Shown piece by piece: positions 1 to 9,300 of a stretch of DNA of 64,000 nt. Position 1 is the first letter of the stretch, and each line of letters opens with the position of its first letter. Source of the DNA: Serripes groenlandicus. Taxonomy: Eukaryota > Mollusca > Bivalvia > Cardiida > Cardiidae. Both the position numbers and the translations under genes were made by a program. The notes below the pieces were generated by a model, which was not told the DNA's origin, did no database searches, and worked only from the letters and a program-made list of their open reading frames with translations. The stretch covers positions 33,397,677-33,461,676 of the forward strand of contig JASEVX010000007.1 of the NCBI GenBank assembly GCA_031761405.1, read 5' to 3'.

Positions 1-51
1 CAAGACTCCATTACTTATGTTCACTATCTACACAACATGTAGCCAATTTTA

Positions 52-227
52 CCCTTTCCCACCTAATGACGCATCTGCCGCAGATGACTTTTGAAAACAT
101 CGTGCCAAAGGGAGAAATTGTTCAAAATGAGCAATCTCTCCTTTTCCCACAATGTTTTCAATTTTTTCCAGTAATAACGCTATTATATAGATTTTCTGCT
201 GCAGATTTGCTGTATGTGGGAAAAGGG
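52..227. mobile_element. Family B TTAA MITE
   Basis: CCCTTTCCCACC start, CTGCAGCAGA-type subterminal blocks, central AAATTG/CAATCTCTCC hairpin, and AAAGGG followed by TTAA at 228-231. The left TTAA has decayed to TTTA. A further degenerate copy follows at about 233-360. Confidence 0.7.
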
Positions 228-397
228 TTAAACCCATTCCCACTTCCAGATTTATTCTGATGCAGCTGATCAGACCCCTTTTGAAAACATTTTCTTTGCG
301 AAAGGAGAAAGTTCTCATTCCGAGCAACTTAAGCCACAAATTTTTAACTCTTAACAAATGCTTTAATTTATTAAGAATGTCCATATTTTGGCCTTAA

Positions 398-619
398 CCC
401 TTTCCCTCATATAGACGCTTTCTGACGCCTCTGCAGCAGACGGCTTTTTGAAAACATAGTGACAAAAGAAGAAATTGCACAAAACGTGCAATTTCTTCTT
501 TTGCCACAATGTTTTCCCCTTTTTGTCATAGGTTATCCATTCAATTATGGAGATTTTCTATGTTTTGACAAAATAAGTTCAAAGTCGTCTGCTGCAGAAT
601 TGTCGTATGAGGGAAAGGG
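398..619 (-). mobile_element. Family A MITE, 222 bp
   Basis: TTAA at 394-397 and 620-623. R end on the left, L end on the right. The central hairpin apex is GCACAAAACGTGC. Intact termini CCCTTTCCCTCATA and TATGAGGGAAAGGG. Confidence 0.9.
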
Positions 620-717
620 TTAAAGTTGCCTTTTGCAGACTTAGTGTATGTGGGAGAGAGAATGCAGAGATCTAGATCAGAGAGAGAAATCTAATCTTTG
701 TCCCACAATTTCTCTAT

Positions 718-812
718 AATCCTTTCCTACTATTCAGCAGATGACTTGAAAACATTGTGACAAAAAGGGACAACTGCATTTTCTGCTGCAGATTCATTAT
801 ATGTGGGAAGGC
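718..812. mobile_element. Family B MITE remnant
   Basis: Short decayed copy with CAGCAGATGACTTGAAAACATTGTGAC and TCTGCTGCAGATTC blocks separated by only a few bases; the central hairpin is deleted. It abuts the next element's TTAA. Confidence 0.5.
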
Positions 813-816
813 TTAA

Positions 817-1038
817 CCCTTTCCCTCATACGACAATTCTGCAGCAGACGACTTTGAACGTATTTTGTCAAATAATGGAAAATCTCCATAATTGAATGGA
901 TAACCTATGACTAAAAGTGGAAAACATTGTGGCAAAAGGAGAAATTGCACGTCTTGTGCAATTTCTTCTTTTGTCACTATGTTTTCAAAAAGCCGTCTGC
1001 TGCAGAGGCGTCAGAAAGCGTCTATATGAGGGAAAGGG
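817..1038 (+). mobile_element. Family A MITE, 222 bp
   Basis: TTAA at 813-816 and 1039-1042. L end on the left. Hairpin apex GCACGTCTTGTGC. Inverted relative to the copy at 398-619. Confidence 0.9.
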
Positions 1039-1204
1039 TTAACATTTAAAATCGTCCGACTCATCCAGAGCTCTGAGTGTCATACAAGAACTGAGGAGTT
1101 TGAAGTTTGCCCTAACTATCAGTTTCATACAATAATAAACCCTGCCATTGGTTTTTTCAATATTTTGGTTAGTTAAGACTTTAGAACAGTCAAGTCTTTG
1201 TTAA

Positions 1205-1403
1205 CCCTTTCCTTCTGCAGGAGACGACTTTTGAAAACATGGCAAAACGAGAAATTGCTTAGAACGAGCAATTTCTTTTTTCGCCATAATGCTTTCAATT
1301 TTTTTTTAATAATTATTTTTTCACTTCTAGAGATTTTCCACTTTTTTGCTTAGATATTTAGATTAAAGTCATCTGATGCAGATTTGGAATATGTAGGATA
1401 GGC
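1205..1403. mobile_element. Family B MITE with TTAA on both sides
   Basis: TTAA at 1201-1204 and 1404-1407. The left end is shortened to CCCTTTCCTTCTGCAG. The central hairpin GAAATTGCTTAGAACGAGCAATTTC is nearly intact. The right-hand TTAA is shared with the next element, so two insertions lie back to back. Confidence 0.75.
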
Positions 1404-1407
1404 TTAA

Positions 1408-1625
1408 CCCTTTCCCTCATATAGACGCTTTCTGACGCCTCTGCAGCAGACAGATTTTTGAAAACATAGTGACAAAAGAAGAAATTGCTCAAAACAAGCA
1501 ATTTCTCCTTTTGACACAATGTTTTCCACTTTTCGTCATAGGTTATCCATTCATAGAGATTTTCTATGTTCTGACAAAATATGTTCAAAGTCGTCTGCTG
1601 CAGGATTGTCGTACGAGGGAAAGGG
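1408..1625 (-). mobile_element. Family A MITE, 218 bp
   Basis: TTAA at 1404-1407 and 1626-1629. R end on the left. The apex GCTCAAAACAAGC has lost one stem pair. Short deletion in the TCCATTCAATTATAG segment. Confidence 0.88.
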
Positions 1626-1834
1626 TTAAAGGTTGTGGTTAAACTACTCCCATTTCAATGTATCTAACTGATACAGATGACAATATGATGCATCTAATGC
1701 TTCAACAACTTTTGAAAACAATGTGGGAATAGGACCATTTACCTGTTTTGAGCAATTTCTCCTTTTCCCATAGTATTTCAACACCACAGCAAAATGTTGA
1801 TGTGATATTGGTGTTTTTTGAACAGACATATTAA

Positions 1835-2053
1835 CCCTTTCCCTCATATAGGCGCTTTCTGAAGCCTCTGCAGCAGACGGCTTTTTGAAAACAGTGACAA
1901 AAGAAGAAATTGCTCAAAACGAGCAATTTCTCCTTTTGCCACAATGTTTTCCACTTTCAGTCATAGGTTATCCATTCAATTATAGAGATTTTCCATTTTT
2001 TGACAAAATATGTTAAAAGTTGTCTGCTGCAGAATTGTCGTACGAGGGTAAGG
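1835..2053 (-). mobile_element. Family A MITE, right end decayed
   Basis: TTAA at 1831-1834; on the right the terminus reads GAGGGTAAGG followed by TTGA, so the last bases and the target have mutated. Apex GCTCAAAACGAGC is fully paired. Confidence 0.82.
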
Positions 2054-2150
2054 TTGAAAGCAGGTTAATCTGAAATTCTCTCATCAGATCAAGGGTTACC
2101 GGTGTTATCACATAATACTGAAAAGCATTGTACAACCATGTGAATATTAA

Positions 2151-2308
2151 CCTTTTCTCCGCTTGCAGACGCATTCCGACGCTTTTTTGCCACAATGTTT
2201 TCAACTCTTATATAATGATTAAACTAAATTTTTTGGAGATATTTCACTTTTTTGCCAATACATTTTCGAAGTTGTCTGCTGCAGAAATGTCGTATATGTG
2301 GGAAAGGA
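2151..2308. mobile_element. Family B MITE, 158 bp
   Basis: TTAA at 2147-2150 and 2309-2312. Left end CCTTTTCTCCGCTTGCAGACGC, right end TATGTGGGAAAGGA. The left half, including the hairpin, is partly deleted. Confidence 0.7.
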
Positions 2309-2312
2309 TTAA

Positions 2313-2946
2313 AACTGATTCAATATTCAAACAAGTCACATTATTTATTGTGACTTTCAAAAAGGTATATAAAAAGGATGAATTTATAAAATTGGTTTTA
2401 AAAAAAATTGTGTTTATTGACAAGAAATTTATAACTGTTATATAATATTGCATTTTCAGACTCTTCTCAGCTTTCCTGATAAAGACAAATTTAGACCTAT
2501 CAAATACAGATGGTTTTCCCAAGGATAGCTTGCTAATGATGAGTTATTTATCTATCCTTTTTATAACAATATATTCAACTCTGTATTAAAAGTGTATGAC
2601 TTGAAAAATGCTATCAGGTAAAGGAATAAATTTGACAGATATAAAATAAGTATTTATAACTACACTGATTTTGTTTTTCTTAAATTAACATTCTGATGCC
2701 AGGCATATCAAAGTTGTAATTTTTTTAAAAAAAGTTAAAAAATATGAAATATATTGATCGTGAATTAGACATTCAATAACAGAGAATTTTATTAAAAACA
2801 ACTCCTAAATGGAAGTATAATAATGCTAAAATGATTCATGAAACAATCTCTTTCATTATAAAACATATCACAATATGGATACGAAATAATTAACGGTATC
2901 CAAGAAATCAACAATACATACTTGCATCAAATGTATACCTAACATT
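2313..2946. other. AT-rich stretch, nothing recognised
   Basis: No exon-like reading frame with splice signals and no repeat signature that I can name. Confidence 0.5.
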
Positions 2947-3117
2947 TTGACACGTCTGCAGCAGACAAATTTAGAAAACATTGTGGCAAAAGGAGAAATT
3001 GCCACAAGGTTGTCAACTCCATCTAATAAATATTCTTTCATGATTAATGGAGATTTTCCATATTTTTGTCAAGACGTTTTGAAATTCGTCTGCTGCAGGT
3101 TTGTTGTATGTGTGGAC
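2947..3117. mobile_element. Family B MITE remnant
   Basis: Contains ACACGTCTGCAGCAGACAAAT, GAAAACATTGTGGCAAAAGG and CGTCTGCTGCAGGTTTG in MITE order. Both termini and TTAA sites are gone. Confidence 0.6.
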
Positions 3118-3297
3118 ATGTTCAACCTACATAGATCCAAATAAACCTTCGCAGCTGGATCAACATCCGCTTTGTTAGTCAATTAGGGAAGCAGACCTTA
3201 GTCTACAATTGCTATCATAAAGCTATGGTTGGTTTACCTGAATCACAACTCATTTACTCCTATACCAACCTTTGGACCTAGATTCACGATTGTTTAA

Positions 3298-3430
3298 CCC
3301 TTTCCCTCATATAGATGCTTTCTGACACATCTGTGACAAAAAGGTGAAATTGCTCACGATGAGCAATTTCACCATTTGCCACAATGTTTTCAAAGTCGTC
3401 TGCTTCTGATTTGCTGTATATGGGAAAGGG
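3298..3430. mobile_element. Short family A/B hybrid MITE, 133 bp
   Basis: TTAA at 3294-3297 and 3431-3434. The R-type end (CATATAGATGCTTTCTGAC) is family A-like while the right end (GCTGTATATGGGAAAGGG) is B-like. The hairpin GGTGAAATTGCTC / GAGCAATTTCACC carries paired substitutions relative to family A (GGAG/CTCC), so pairing is kept. Confidence 0.8.
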
Positions 3431-3434
3431 TTAA

Positions 3435-3535
3435 AACACTTTCCTTAATACAGAAATTCGAAAACAGTGTGGGAAAAGGAGAAATTGCTCCAAAACGAGC
3501 AATGTCTCCTTTTCCCACACTGTTTCCAACTGTAA
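3435..3535. repeat. MITE-derived hairpin
   Basis: Long inverted repeat ACAGTGTGGGAAAAGGAG...CTCCTTTTCCCACACTGT around an ATTGCTC/GAGCAAT apex; only the hairpin core of the element remains. Confidence 0.65.
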
Positions 3536-3872
3536 TCATTAATCCAATGTTCTGAATGATCAAAGAGAATGAATTTTTAAAATCTATAATCTAATTTACT
3601 CACTATCATGCCCTATTAAATTTTACATATGAACTGTCAACAATTATATTAATATAGACAATATATATCAACAATGTGAATTACTTTTTGTAATTCATCT
3701 ACATACTTCTACTAATTAAATCTTCTTTTGATTTCCTCCTCATTTCTATCTTATAGAATGAAAAACATTTTGCTTCATTTCTCAAAATTGTTTTCAAGTT
3801 TCACATTCCTTTTGCAAAGCGAAAACAAATTTTGTATATGCTTTGGTCAAGGCTATTCAAAATTAATATTAA

Positions 3873-4068
3873 CCCTTTCTGACGCCACTGCAGCAGACGA
3901 CTTTTAAAAACATTGTGACAAAAGTAGAAATTACTCAAAACAAGCAATTTCACCTTTTGCAACAATGTTTTCAACTGTTATCGGTAATTCAACCTCCCTT
4001 AGAGAAATCTTCCACATTTTTACTTAGGTGTTTTCAAAGTTGCCTGCTGCAGATTTGTTTGATGTGGG
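3873..4068. mobile_element. Family B MITE, 196 bp
   Basis: TTAA at 3869-3872 and 4069-4072. The left end is missing a few bases (CCCTTTCTGACGCC); the right end is TTGATGTGGG. The arms carry CTGCAGCAGACGACTTTT and TGCCTGCTGCAGATTTG. Confidence 0.72.
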
Positions 4069-4349
4069 TTAAAGCATTTACTAAGATTGTCAATAGTCCA
4101 GTTAACCATTTCCTTGATAAACATGAACTTTATTTATGGCTGTAGCTGACTTAATTAAGGGTTACATTTAGGGAAAAAAGAGAGAAAATTGCTCATTAAC
4201 GAACAAGATTGCATTTTATGGAATTATTTTACACCGATCATGAGCAAGTTCTCTCCATTTCCCAAGATGATTTCAACTAATTATATTTCCAATTTTCGAC
4301 ATATCGAAGCAGACACCACTAAAGTTATCATATTATGGAAAGAACTAGC

Positions 4350-4440
4350 CTTTTCCCACCTAAAGACGCATTTTGATGCACCTGCAGCAGACAACTTTTG
4401 AAAACATTGTAACACATCTGCAGTAGAGAACTCTGAAAAC
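4350..4440. mobile_element. Family B MITE left-end fragment
   Basis: CTTTTCCCACCTAAAGACGC..., CACCTGCAGCAGACAAC and GAAAACATTGTAAC; breaks off before the hairpin. Confidence 0.5.
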
Positions 4441-4529
4441 ATGAGTCATCTCATGGAAAATCCCTACAAAAGATCGCTCAACTGAATTATGCCATCCATT
4501 ATATATGGTCCATAACAATGACTCATTTT

Positions 4530-5030
4530 GTAGTCAGATAAGCTAATACAAGTGTTAACAAGATTTCCCTTCAATTTGGCCTAGTGATCTTATTTTTGAT
4601 CCGATTCAATTTGACCTAGGACCATGTTTTTGAACTTGTCCAAGATATAATGAAGATGTATGTTCTGATAAGTTTTCATGAAGATTGGATGCAAAATGTA
4701 GCCTGCAGAGTGTTAACCCTTTCCCTCATATAGACGCTTTCTGATGCCTCTGCAGCAGACTGCTTTTTGAAAACATAGTGACAAAAGAAGAAATTGCACA
4801 AAACGTGCAATTTCTGCTTTTGCCACAATGTTTTCCACTTTTTGTCATAGGTTATCCATTCAATTATAGTGATTTTATATGTTTTGACAAAATACGTTCA
4901 AAGTCGTCTGCTGCAGAATTGTCGTATGAGGGAAAGGGTTAACTTGGCAATTGTTGACAATGCATGATGGACTTACACAAGGTGATTGCAATAGCTCACC
5001 TTGAGCACTTTGTACTCAGCTGAGCTAAAA
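4530..5030 (+). mobile_element. C1 element (Helentron-like), 5'-truncated, interrupted by a MITE
   Basis: Internal C1 sequence (GTTAACAAGATTTCCC..., TTGGCCTAGTGATC) and the C1 3' hairpin AGCTCACCTTGAGCAC / GTACTCAGCTGAGCT followed by AAAA. The CAAGAGGGCC head is absent. A family A MITE sits in it at 4717-4938, so C1 is the older insertion here. Confidence 0.7.
4717..4938 (-). mobile_element. Family A MITE, 222 bp, inside C1
   Basis: TTAA at 4713-4716 and 4939-4942. The host C1 sequence reads AGAGTG before and CTTGGCAATTG after, matching a GAGTGTTAAC site in other C1 copies. Apex GCACAAAACGTGC. Confidence 0.9.
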
Positions 5031-5512
5031 AGGACAATATGCTCATATTTCTAAAACTATCTTCTGCAAATTTGTCAGCATGTGTGAAAGGCAAGAGTTT
5101 AAAACCATCTTTAAGGATTTCAAGCACAAACTACATAATATCCTAAACAAGATAAAAAAAGAAGCATGAAGTATACAAAAATCCTGTTATTAATGTTATA
5201 TTTTAAATATCCATTATCTTCTATACTATTTTTTTAGTTGTCTGCTTTGAAAACATAAAAAGTATGTAACATCTAGAATATTGTAAACATTGAGGAAACA
5301 AGGAGAGATCTGATCATTTTGAGCAAATTCTCCTTTTCCACTATTAAAGTTGTCAACAGTCTATCAAAACTATCATTCCAGAGTTATAACATTTTTTGTC
5401 TCGGAAGTTCATCATCCGTCATGCATGGAATCAGAATTTTGGATACATGAGTACTTCTCCTTTGACCTCTTCCCGCTATACTACCATCAATGCAAATTTA
5501 TGGAAAACCTGT
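5031..5512. other. No gene; weak MITE fragment
   Basis: Around 5240-5350 there are TTGTCTGCTTTGAAAACAT and CAAATTCTCCTTTTCC pieces of a decayed MITE. Nothing else recognised. Confidence 0.4.
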
Positions 5513-5516
5513 TTAA

Positions 5517-5695
5517 CCCTTTCCCTAATACAACAATTCTGCAGCAGATGACTTTGAACATATTTTGTCAAAAAATAGTAAAATCTCTATAATTGAATGG
5601 ATAACCTATGACTAAAAGTGGAAAACATGGCTAAAGGAAAAATTACTGACAACGAGCAATTTTTCATTTTGCCATAATGTTTTCAACTCTTTTTC
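5517..5695 (+). mobile_element. Family A MITE, right end lost
   Basis: TTAA at 5513-5516, L end intact through CTATGACTAAAAGTGGAAAAC and a degraded hairpin; the R end is missing. Confidence 0.75.
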
Positions 5696-5714
5696 AGAAC
5701 ATTACTTTCATTAA

Positions 5715-5805
5715 CCCTTTCCCTCATATAGACGTTTTCTGATGCCTCTGCAGCAGGTGGCTTTTTGAAAACATAGTGAAAAAAGAAGAAATTGCTCAAA
5801 ACGAC
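5715..5805 (-). mobile_element. Family A MITE, truncated at the hairpin
   Basis: TTAA at 5711-5714 and an R end through GAAATTGCTCAAAACGA, then unrelated sequence. The break falls in the hairpin apex. Confidence 0.78.
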
Positions 5806-6082
5806 ATACAAGTAAGTCATGAAAGCACTAAAAATTGAGATCTAAAACATCAAAGATCTTTAGCTAGTCGTCAGAGACCTAGATATGAAGGGATAAACAG
5901 GTCTTTAACCACACAATATCTCACTAAAATCCAATAATAGGGTAACTCATAAGAAATGTCTCACTTAGACAACTACTTTTGAGAACTCATATGGTTTTGT
6001 AGGTTTAAAAAAGGAGTTTAGACAATGAAAGTCACCCCCTTATCTGGGCCTCTGAATTGTAGAACAACAACAACCTAACTAT
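5806..6082. other. Probable 3' UTR / flank of the receptor gene
   Basis: Downstream of the receptor stop. I see no repeat signature until the truncated MITE at 5715-5805 and no canonical poly(A) signal. It probably contains untranslated exon, but this is inferred from position only. Confidence 0.35.
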
Positions 6083-6336
6083 CTATTCTTTGATATCGAA
6101 CACTTCCTTGTGAAGTTCAGGGAAATCCCCAATGGCCTCGGATTTTTGCATTTTCATGTTATTTAAGGCCATTGAATGTTTCTTGTTCAAGTTTTTAAAC
6201 ACTGGGATAATGCTGAGAAGTCGAGCGAATCTGTCCTCGAAGTCTTGGTGTGTGGTTTTCATGTCTACGTACAGCGATTGCAGGTACAGCGAATTTAACT
6301 TTTCAATCGCCTGCATCTGCTTTAGTCCATCACGCT
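6083..6336 (-). CDS. Nuclear receptor terminal exon: helices 9-12, AF-2 and stop
   Basis: 254 bp, residues 473-556 and a TAG at 6085-6083. It begins ERDGLKQMQAIEKLNSLYLQ, then FARLLSIIPVFKNLNKKHS, aligning with the R-L-L..I-P-x-L-x-x-L-N-x-x-H segment of E75-like receptors, and ends FPELHKEVFDIKE. LHKEVF is a good AF-2 core with the charge-clamp glutamate (E550). The acceptor is TTGGTTTTTCAG. No AATAAA was seen on the minus strand in the 250 bases past the stop, so the 3' UTR end is unplaced. Confidence 0.95.
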
Positions 6337-9300
6337 CTGAAAAACCAAGGTGAACATATATTTTAATCATTTCCTGATTCAGGCAAAAGTTCTGGGGGAA
6401 TAAGAGGCATCGTCAAAACTACCGATCCCTTTCTCCTTTTCCTAAGTCTGCTTCAGATATGTCAAAATGTATCTGTATGTGGTTAACTTGTATAAAAGTA
6501 TACATTTGAGCCAGTTTCGCGAGAATACCAACATTATGGCCTCTGCGTAATGTATCAACCCAGATCAACCTGCGCCTGAAACAGAAAATCCGCAGGAGGT
6601 GAAAAGTGTATATCCCGGTAAGCCTGCGCGGCATTCTTAGGCTGATCAGGGTTGATACTTTACGCAGAGATCACAATGTTGGTTTTTATTCGCGGGACGG
6701 CTCACTTGTATTTCCAATTTTCCAGATGTTACTTCTTTTTCCCCTCGCAAGTTATCGCAGCAGAAAGTTAACAAGAGGGCCCTGATGGCCCTAGATCGCT
6801 CACCTGAGTCATGTCAACAGTATCATAGTAACTCATATTGAAGTCATGTAAGGTATTGTTAACAAGATTTCCCTTCAATTTGGCCGAATGACCTTGTTTT
6901 TTTATTCGAAATGACCCATATTTGCACTTTGTCTAGATATCACCAATATGACAAAGTTTCAACATGCTCAAGTTAAAAATGTGGCCTCCTGAGTGTTAAC
7001 AAGATTTTCTTTCAATTTGACCTTGTTTCAAACTTGTCCAATATTTGATGTATGTTCTGATAACATTTATAGAACATTGGATGCAAAATGTAGCCGGTAA
7101 ATTGATAACAACGCCGTTGTTGAAAAATCATGACGGTCAGACACAAGGTGATCACAATAGCTCACCTTGAGAACTTTGTGCTCAGGTGAGCTAAAAATTC
7201 TGTAGCAGACGACTCTGAAAACATCTTGGCCAAATAAAAAAAAAAAATCTTTAAGGGAAATACAAATTATTGAAAAGAGTTGAAAATATTGTTGCAAACT
7301 GTTTTTTAAAGTTGTCGGATGCAGAGATGTAACCAAGTGTCTGTATGTTGGAAAGGGTTAAGCTATGACTGAAGCAAATTTGTGTATATATTTACCATGA
7401 CACATGATGAGGATTGCAGAGAATATTCCGAGCTGTTCATCCGTCAATTTCAATGGGTTTAACTGTGCGGCCACGTTGAAAAACTCCTCTATGAATGGTC
7501 CCATGGGCATCTGTTTTATTATTTGTCTAAAAAAAATAAATACAGATCAAGAATAAATTTAAAGCGACAAGACATTTCATACATTTCTCACAATGACAAC
7601 AAATCTAAATCAGACAAGTTTGAAAACATACTGGACGAAATATAAGAAGAACTCAACATACAAAAGTATGACCATTGATCATTTTGAGGAAATTCTCATT
7701 TTGTCTCTCTGTTTTCAAAGGTGGTCTGCTGATGAGGTGTCAAAATGCGTTTACATGTGGGAGAAGGGTTAACCCTTTCCCTCATACAACAAATCTGTAG
7801 CAGACAACTTTGAACATATAGAAAATCTCTAACCTATGACAAAAAGTGGAAAACATTGTGGCAAAAGGAGAAATTGCTTATTTTGAGGAATTTCTTCTTT
7901 TGTCATTATGTTTTCAAAAAGCTGTCTGATGCAGAGGCGTCAGAAAGCGTCTATATGAGGGAAAGCATTAACACTCTCTCTATCATATACCACTTTAAAA
8001 CATCTAGTACAGATAAACTTTCGACAACAATGTGTGAAAAGGAGGCATTGTTAAAAGTAGCGATATTTCTTTTTATCTTTTCATTCTATTGAAATGATAT
8101 TGATGTTTCAAGAGGAAATTGTAATTACACCTAGAATTTCCGAGATACCATTTCCGAATAGTGTTAAATTAGCTGGGTCAATATTTGTTGCATCTGAGTA
8201 CAGTGAAGACACAGGTAAGCCTGTGCATACACACAGTCTCATCAGAGCCTTCACTGTGTGTCGTAATGCTATATTAGCCGTTCAACAAGAAAACCAACAT
8301 TGTGGACTCTGCGTAAAGTATTGACACGGATCTGCCTAAGCATGCCGCATAGGCTAACAGCGGACATAGGCTCATATAGTTCTCGATGCAACTTATGACA
8401 AAGAAAAAGAAGTGTTGCCAAACAGGAAAGGCAAAATGACCTCAAATCCCTAGACCGGATTCAAACATTGTAATAAAGCGGAAAAAAATCTGTTGTTTTG
8501 ATAAATGGCCTCATATTTCACAATCTTGAGTGCTGTAACGGCATCGAAATTGCTGTGTACAATAAAGCTATAAGAGATGAACGCTGTAACGGCATGGAAA
8601 TTGCTGTGTACAATAAAGCTATAAGAGATGAACACCTCACCTTGAGCATGAAATAGGAGTGAACAATCTTACAATAATGTAAAGAGATGAATGCCTCATC
8701 TTAAACACGGAATTATTGTGTACAATGTAGCTATAAGAGATGAACGCCTCACCTTAAACATGAAATTGGTGTGTACAATAATGTAAAGAGATGAACGCCT
8801 CATCTTAAACACGGAATTATTGTGTACAATGTAGCTATAAGAGATGAACGCCTCACCTTAAACATGAAATTGGTGTGTACAATAATGCAAAGAGATGAAC
8901 GCCTCATCTTAACCCTTTCCCTCATATGATAATTCTGCAGCAGACGACTTTGAACAGATTTTGTCAAAAAATAGAAAATCTCTATAATTGAATGGATAAC
9001 CTATGACTAAAAGTGGAAAACATTGTTGCAAAAGGAGAAATTGCTCGTTTTGAGCAATTTCTTCTTTTGTCACTATGTTTTCAAAAGGCCGTCTGCTGCA
9101 GAGGCGTCAGAAAGCGTCTTTATGAGGGAAAGGGTTAAACACAGAATTATTGTGTACAATGTAGCTATAAGAGATGAACGCCTCACCTTAAACATGAAAT
9201 TGGGGTGTACAATAATGTAAAGAGATAAACGCCTTGCCTTGAATATCTAATTGGCGTGTGATATAATGATATTTTATTTAATGCCTATCGATGGATTATA

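Noticed and set aside
8525..9240. CRISPR-like direct repeats
   Set aside because: Units are contiguous with no unique spacers and the genome is eukaryotic.
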